DNA from: Acidobacteria bacterium Mor1
GTDB taxonomy: Bacteria > Acidobacteriota > Polarisedimenticolia > Polarisedimenticolales > Polarisedimenticolaceae
DNA: 64,000 nucleotides
Direction of reading: 5' to 3'
Assembly (NCBI GenBank): GCA_001664505.1
Contig: CP011806.1
Location: 4,008,815 to 4,072,814, forward strand
The notes under the pieces are model-generated. The model had not been told where the DNA came from and ran no database searches. It was given only the letters and a program-made list of their open reading frames with translations. How positions within the stretch are numbered: the stretch's first letter is position 1; each line of letters opens with the position of its first letter. The position numbers were made by a program, and so were the translations under genes. Positions 59,926 to 64,000 of this stretch are shown one piece after another.

Positions 59926-60710
59926 TGTTCTGGATTGCGGTCATCCTCGGCATCGTCGAGGGGCTGACCGAGTTCCTCCCGATCTCCTCCACCGGCCACC
60001 TGATCGTGACCAACGATCTGCTGGGTTTCGAGGGGGAGCGCTCCAAGATCTTCGCCATCGTGATCCAGCTCGGTGCGATCCTCTCGGTGGTCTGGGAGTT
60101 TCGCGAGCGGCTGTTCAACGTGGTGCGGGACCTGCCGACCAAGCCCGAGGCCCGGCGTTTCTCCCTGGCGCTGTTCGTGGCGTTCCTGCCTGCGGCGATC
60201 ATCGGCCTCCTGGTTCACGACTTCATCAAGGAACACCTGTTCTCGGTCAAGACCGTGGCCATGGCGCTGATCGCCGGCGCGATCCTGATCTTCGTCGTCG
60301 AGTCGCTGCCCCTCAAGGTGCGGACCAAGAAGGCGGAGAACATCAGCCTGCTCCAGGCTCTCGGCGTCGGTTTCGCCCAGTGCCTGTCGCTGTGGTCCGG
60401 GTTCTCCCGCTCGGCGGCGACGATCCTCGGCGGTCTGGTCTGCGGCCTCGAACGCCGGGCCGCCACCGAGTTCTCGTTCTTCCTGGCGATCCCGATCATG
60501 TTCGCCGCCACGCTCTACGACCTCTACAAGGACTACGAGCATCTGGCGCCGGGCGACGCTGGCTGGCTGGCGCTGTCCTTCGCCGTGTCCTTCGTGGTCG
60601 CCTGGGCCTCGATCCGCTGGCTGCTCAAGTTCGTCTCGAGCCACAGCTTCAAACCCTTCGCGATCTACCGCCTGATCGCCGGCACTGCGCTTCTGATCTA
60701 CGCCTGGTAG
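59922..60710 (+). CDS. uppP: Undecaprenyl-diphosphatase UppP (BacA)
   Basis: 262 aa, eight membrane segments, normal length. Catalytic region GIVEGLTEFLPISSTGHLIV (the E-x3-E and PxSSxGH signature) and the second motif LWSGFSRSAATILGGLVCGL (PGxSRSxxT-like, with Ser-Gly-Phe replacing Pro-Gly). It recycles undecaprenyl diphosphate to the monophosphate for peptidoglycan and other envelope polymers and gives some bacitracin resistance. ATGA overlap with the exporter gene. Confidence 0.95.
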   Translation: MMFWIAVILGIVEGLTEFLPISSTGHLIVTNDLLGFEGERSKIFAIVIQLGAILSVVWEFRERLFNVVRDLPTKPEARRFSLALFVAFLPAAIIGLLVHDFIKEHLFSVKTVAMALIAGAILIFVVESLPLKVRTKKAENISLLQALGVGFAQCLSLWSGFSRSAATILGGLVCGLERRAATEFSFFLAIPIMFAATLYDLYKDYEHLAPGDAGWLALSFAVSFVVAWASIRWLLKFVSSHSFKPFAIYRLIAGTALLIYAW

Positions 60711-60831
60711 CCGAGACGGCCTCCGGCACTCACCTCCATCCCGCCATCGCGACCCGCGCGATGAGCCCAGCCCTGGGCCCGTGTCGGAGTTGGAGCGCTG
60801 ATACAATGAGCGGCAGAACCACGGAGACGCC

Positions 60832-61377
60832 ATGTGTGTCTACATCCATCTGCTGCTCGAGGATTCCTCCGATCACGCTGAAGCGTCGGTGTTGCTCGGG
60901 TCCTATGACAAGCAGCTGGAAGCCGTCGAGAACCATCGACTACGCCGCCAGCTAGGCGCTTTCTCTCCGTTCCTCACGACCCGGAAGTTCTGCGACTGTG
61001 GTACCGCCGTGGGACACCTGGCTCGCGATGAGGACACCGCGCCGTACACCGAACAGGACATGCGCCGAATGAAACGGAAGGGCTGGACGGCAACGAAGAT
61101 CGAGCGTTGGAAACAAGAGAAGGAACGGCATTGGGGCAGAGATCACCTGCAGGTGGTCGCCGAGCTGGAGAGCTGGGAGCAACTCCTCAAGGCTTTGCTC
61201 CGGAGCGAGGCGCGGATCGGGTTGCTGCTTCACGAGTATCGGGGCTTTATCGCCGAGGAGTCGTTCCGCGTTCAGCGCACGGTCGAGTCTCCAGCGGATG
61301 GCATCGATGCCCGCCGGCTGGCCGAACTTGAGTTGGATGTGGTCTACGCCTGGAGCCGTCGTCCCTGGGCCGCATGA
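60832..61377 (+). CDS. 181-aa protein of unknown function
   Basis: Small soluble protein with GGAGA just before the ATG at 60832 and a TACAAT box at 60802. It begins CVYIHLLLEDSSDHAEASVL, has FCDCGTAVGHLARDED (a C-x-C pair), a charged central helix (DMRRMKRKGWTATKIERWKQ) and a helical C-terminus (ELESWEQLLKALLRSEARIG). No family recognised. Isolated transcription unit between uppP and the convergent YcxB-like gene. Confidence 0.6.
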   Translation: MCVYIHLLLEDSSDHAEASVLLGSYDKQLEAVENHRLRRQLGAFSPFLTTRKFCDCGTAVGHLARDEDTAPYTEQDMRRMKRKGWTATKIERWKQEKERHWGRDHLQVVAELESWEQLLKALLRSEARIGLLLHEYRGFIAEESFRVQRTVESPADGIDARRLAELELDVVYAWSRRPWAA

Positions 61378-61402
61378 GACCGACTCGTGCGGGGAGGCTG
61401 CG

Positions 61403-61927
61403 CTAGATCCGCTTCAGATGGCGGCCTACCAAGGCCACCGCGTGATCGAATCCGGCGTCGGTCTCGAACAGGGTTCGTGGGAGCACCTGGAAGAGCGCGG
61501 GCGTCTGATAGATCAGCAGCACCGAGTCGTTCTTGCGATATCCGACGTACTGACTCCAGGGAATCTCTTCCTCGTCGGAATCGTGTTTGCGTAGCCCGGT
61601 GGGGGAGAGTTCGAGTTCGAAGGGGCGCTGAAGAATCTTGTGCTGCCGGTAGGACGCCCGGAACTTGAAAGGGAGCCAGATCAGGAATGCAAGGAGAAGG
61701 CCGAGAAAGAGTCCATAGGGCCAGACATCAGAACCTGGAATCTCGCCCTGGGCCCAGCGGTAGATCGTCCCGATCCCGACCCAGAGGAGCGAAATCAGGA
61801 TGAGCCCGAAGAGTACGACCTTGAGGCCCCGTGGTTTGAGGTGCAGCCATTGGGCGCTCACGAACGCGTCTTCGGGAAGCACCCCTCGCAGGACGATCCG
61901 GGGCGGAGAGGTTGGCGGCCCGTTCAT
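61403..61927 (-). CDS. YcxB-like membrane protein
   Basis: 174 aa: two membrane helices (VVLFGLILISLLWVGIGTIY; YGLFLGLLLAFLIWLPFKFR) followed by a small cytoplasmic beta domain (FELELSPTGLRKHDSDEEEI, PWSQYVGYRKNDSVLLIYQT, FQVLPRTLFE). This is the YcxB C-terminal domain layout, with no known biochemistry. It begins 3 bases after the ATP-grasp gene, so it is the third gene of that operon. Confidence 0.75.
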   Translation of the reverse strand: MNGPPTSPPRIVLRGVLPEDAFVSAQWLHLKPRGLKVVLFGLILISLLWVGIGTIYRWAQGEIPGSDVWPYGLFLGLLLAFLIWLPFKFRASYRQHKILQRPFELELSPTGLRKHDSDEEEIPWSQYVGYRKNDSVLLIYQTPALFQVLPRTLFETDAGFDHAVALVGRHLKRI

Positions 61928-61930
61928 GCG

Positions 61931-62956
61931 CTAGCCCTGCCACTGGGCCCGGTAGCTCAACCCGAGGTTCAGGATCCGCTGCAGCAGGTCCCCGTACCTC
62001 AACCCCGTGAGTTCCGCCGACTCGGCGAAGTCCTCACCGTAGGCCAGCTGGGGGTTGGGGTTGGCCTCGATCAGGAAGATCTCGTCCTTGTCGTTGATCC
62101 GCAGGTCCATGCGGGCGTAGCCGGTCAGGTTCAGGGCCCGGTATGCGCGCTTGCACAGGTGTTTGATTTTCTGGTCCAGCGCCGGGTCCAGTTCGGCGGC
62201 CTTGGTCTTGACGCCGATCTTCTTCTGATAGTCCTCGTCCCACTTGACCTTGGCCGTGGCGATCATCGGCTCGTCGGCGGGCTTGTTGGTCATCAACAGT
62301 TCCCAGGTGGGAAAGGTCTCGAGCCGCTGGTTGCCCATCACGCCGACGTACATCTCCCTTCCCGGAATGAACTGTTCGGCGATGGCGTCGGTGCCCAGTT
62401 GGCGATGGATGAATGCCGCCCGCTCCTGGAGCTGCTCGTCGTCGTTGCACAGCGACGCCTTGGAGATGCCCACCGAGCCCTCTTCGGTCAGCGACTTGAC
62501 CAGCAGCGGGAACTGCAGCCGCTTCGGCCGCCGCACCTTGCGCGCCATGGGCAGCACCAGGAACTCGGGGCAGGGGATGCGGTGATAGGCCAGGATCTTC
62601 TTGGACAGCGCCTTGTCGTGGCCGAGCAACAGCCCCCGCGGGTTGCAGCCGGTGTAGCGCCGCTTCATCAGCTCCAGGTAGCTGACCACGTGGTGGTCGT
62701 AGACCGCGACTCCGTGGAACTCCTCGAGCAGGTTGAAGCAGATGTGGGGCCGGAAGTCGTGGATTGCCCGGCGAATCACGCCGAGGTCGCTACCGACGCC
62801 GAGGGGTTTGACCTCGTGGCCGATCTCTTCCAGGGTCACGACCACGTCGTACTCGGTCTTGAACGGCGCGATCTCCTTGTCGCTCAGCCCCTCGATCGAC
62901 TCCGGGGGCACCAGATCCTCATGCATCAGGACCAGGACGCGGCGTTTGCGGCTCAT
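61931..62956 (-). CDS. ATP-grasp ligase (D-Ala-D-Ala ligase-like)
   Basis: 341 aa. ATG at 62956 overlaps the metallopeptidase stop (ATGA). ATP-grasp features: FPLLVKSLTEEGSVGISKAS (nucleotide Lys and glycine-rich loop), IAEQFIPGREMYVGVMGNQR, and the Mg2+ site ARMDLRINDKDEIFLIEANP followed by NPQLAYGEDFAESAELTGL. The N-terminal subdomain (VLVLMHEDLVPPESIEGLSD) differs from true Ddl, so it probably joins other amino acids or peptides (RimK/Ddl-like). Coupling to a predicted zinc metallopeptidase is a recurrent arrangement in proteobacteria and relatives, suggesting peptide make-and-trim on a shared substrate. Confidence 0.85.
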   Translation of the reverse strand: MSRKRRVLVLMHEDLVPPESIEGLSDKEIAPFKTEYDVVVTLEEIGHEVKPLGVGSDLGVIRRAIHDFRPHICFNLLEEFHGVAVYDHHVVSYLELMKRRYTGCNPRGLLLGHDKALSKKILAYHRIPCPEFLVLPMARKVRRPKRLQFPLLVKSLTEEGSVGISKASLCNDDEQLQERAAFIHRQLGTDAIAEQFIPGREMYVGVMGNQRLETFPTWELLMTNKPADEPMIATAKVKWDEDYQKKIGVKTKAAELDPALDQKIKHLCKRAYRALNLTGYARMDLRINDKDEIFLIEANPNPQLAYGEDFAESAELTGLRYGDLLQRILNLGLSYRAQWQG

Positions 62957-64000
62957 AGGGCGATCTCGAAGCGTCCGGTACGCATGTAGGTCATGGTCTG
63001 CACGGTGACCAGGATCACGGCCTGCATCCGCGAGGGCCGCGGCGCCTGGGTCATCCGCAGTTTGCGCTGCTTGCAGTGGTCGATCATGTCCTGGAGGATC
63101 TGGTCCACCGCGTAGTTGTGGGCACCGGTCCAGCGGGCGACCGTGGACTGGATCTCTTTGCGCATGCCCCGTAGGAAACTGGCTGCGGTAGGCCGGTTGC
63201 AATAGCGCGGGTCGTCGGAAAAAAGCCGGCGCAGATCACGTTCGAGGTTGCGGGGCACCTTGGCCTCGTAGCGGGACCGCTTGGCAGCGTAGTGTTCGCC
63301 GAGGGTTTGCTTCTGCGTGCTGAGACGGTCGGGGCAGGCCCGCGAACGCACCTTGGGCGGCTGCCCGGCGATCTCGTGCATCAACTCGTCGACGTATTCC
63401 AGCTTCTTGAGCGCCTTGGGCCAGTCCTTGTAGCGGCGGCGCCAGCCTGAACGGGGCGTCAGCCACACGGCGAAGGTCTCGGCCCAATCCTCGGCCGGGT
63501 GGGCCTGGGCGTACCAGGCGTCGAGGTGCACGACGAAGTTGCGGCTGTTGGGCCGCGGCCGGTAGTAGTCGGGGTAGGGCTCCGACCAGCGGCCGAAGGT
63601 TTCCCGCCAACGTTTGCGGTAGTGCAGCCGGTAGGCGGTGTCGATGGCGTGCCCCGCCTCGTGGCGCAGGATGCGCATACAGGAGGACTGGGTGCCCCCT
63701 TCCACCACCAGCATCTGCTTCTGTTCCAGCCGTTCCAGCCGCGGATGCGCCAGGTAGAACGGCACGGCGATGCCCGGCGACGCATCGGGAGAGAACCACT
63801 CCGACGAGAGCCAGACGTGTGGCCGGAAGTGGATGCCCCGTTCTTCGAGCTCCTCGTAGAGCCGGTTGACCCGGCGGGCCGGTTCGGTGCGTTCGAGTTT
63901 GAGGTCGAGATCGCACAGGCGCAGGTCGAGGAGCTTGTCGTCGGTCCAGCGGGTCCAGGTGCGCCACGGGCGTCTGGACGCGCCGTTCTTCGAGCCGGTT
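62953..64000 (-). CDS. Putative zinc-binding metallopeptidase (5' end beyond window)
   Basis: Reads to the window edge; about 349 codons visible. The frame contains WTDDKLLDLRLCDLDLKLER at the N-side and the zinc motif HEAGH in CMRILRHEAGHAIDTAYRLH, followed by SEPYPDYYRPRPNSRNFVVH and AEDWAETFAVWLTPRSGWRR, whose Glu is the probable third ligand. It is the family of putative zinc metallopeptidases encoded next to D-Ala-D-Ala-ligase-like ATP-grasp proteins. Cytoplasmic so far as seen. Stop overlaps the ligase start (ATGA). Confidence 0.8.
   Translation of the reverse strand, partial: TGSKNGASRRPWRTWTRWTDDKLLDLRLCDLDLKLERTEPARRVNRLYEELEERGIHFRPHVWLSSEWFSPDASPGIAVPFYLAHPRLERLEQKQMLVVEGGTQSSCMRILRHEAGHAIDTAYRLHYRKRWRETFGRWSEPYPDYYRPRPNSRNFVVHLDAWYAQAHPAEDWAETFAVWLTPRSGWRRRYKDWPKALKKLEYVDELMHEIAGQPPKVRSRACPDRLSTQKQTLGEHYAAKRSRYEAKVPRNLERDLRRLFSDDPRYCNRPTAASFLRGMRKEIQSTVARWTGAHNYAVDQILQDMIDHCKQRKLRMTQAPRPSRMQAVILVTVQTMTYMRTGRFEIAL

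Noticed and set aside
1-64000. CRISPR arrays, insertion sequences, integrases, prophage
   Set aside because: No regularly spaced repeats, transposase, integrase or phage structural genes were found.

Overview
The window is high-GC, gene-dense bacterial chromosome with about 50 coding genes. No rRNA, tRNA, CRISPR array, insertion sequence or phage structural gene is recognisable. Start codons are ATG, GTG or TTG. Many neighbours overlap by 4 bases, most with strong AGGAGG-like ribosome binding sites. At least five genes instead have a -10 box only 6 to 9 bases before the start codon, which suggests leaderless transcripts. The gene content (MopE-type cysteine/aspartate repeats, secreted proteins with C-terminal fibronectin-like modules, large secreted proteases, OpcA beside zwf, DivIVA with an outer-membrane beta-barrel protein) fits a diderm, deep-branching, high-GC lineage. 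Acidobacteriota (Thermoanaerobaculia-like) is my best guess, at low to moderate confidence, because no marker gene is present.

Layout. 1-290: start of an NRAMP-type metal transporter, divergent from 328-4316, a two-gene operon of a 998-aa protein of unknown function and a SIR2-like NADase. 4332-6537: a small proline/glycine-rich protein gene and a secreted MopE-repeat protein. 6853-12087: glutamate dehydrogenase followed by 5-oxoprolinase. 12220-13951: secreted PQQ-type sugar dehydrogenase with its own terminator. 14068-17094: glucokinase and transketolase. 17104-22036: outer-membrane protein, secreted proteins and a DUF3311/SSS symporter pair. 22033-26297: gnd-zwf-opcA-pgl, a full oxidative pentose phosphate operon. 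26468-29984: CdsA-like protein, an acyltransferase fusion, nitroreductase and hemerythrin-like protein. 29981-30172: candidate small RNA with promoter and terminator. 30260-33646: zinc-ribbon coiled coil, YggS, DivIVA and imidazolonepropionase. 33696-37366: small proteins, YjbQ, a DUF5694 protein and an ArsR/SRPBCC/SRPBCC operon. 37396-42505: a STAND-type NTPase with a glycine-zipper N-terminus and a 323-aa partner. 42613-47143: gamma-glutamyltransferase and subtilisin-like protease. 47265-52777: Mpo1-like protein, two secreted proteins (one a zincin), RluA-like protein, another zincin and a zinc-ribbon protein. 52923-57124: ornithine aminotransferase, MoxR AAA+ ATPase and a 702-aa TraB/ChaN-like protein. 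57337-60710: RND-superfamily exporter and UppP. 60832-64000: unknown protein, then an operon of putative zinc metallopeptidase (cut by the window edge), ATP-grasp ligase and YcxB-like protein.

How the genes fit together. Sugar entry and carbon flow are well represented: aldose oxidation outside the cell, glucokinase, the complete oxidative branch, and transketolase. A second theme is glutamate and peptide use: gamma-glutamyltransferase, 5-oxoprolinase, glutamate dehydrogenase, ornithine aminotransferase, HutI and several secreted proteases. The least-described material is three compact operons with the look of conflict, defence or stress-signalling modules: unknown protein + SIR2 (328-4316), STAND + partner (37396-42505), and MoxR + TraB-like (52923-55878). 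These are inferences from domain motifs and gene overlap, not demonstrated functions.
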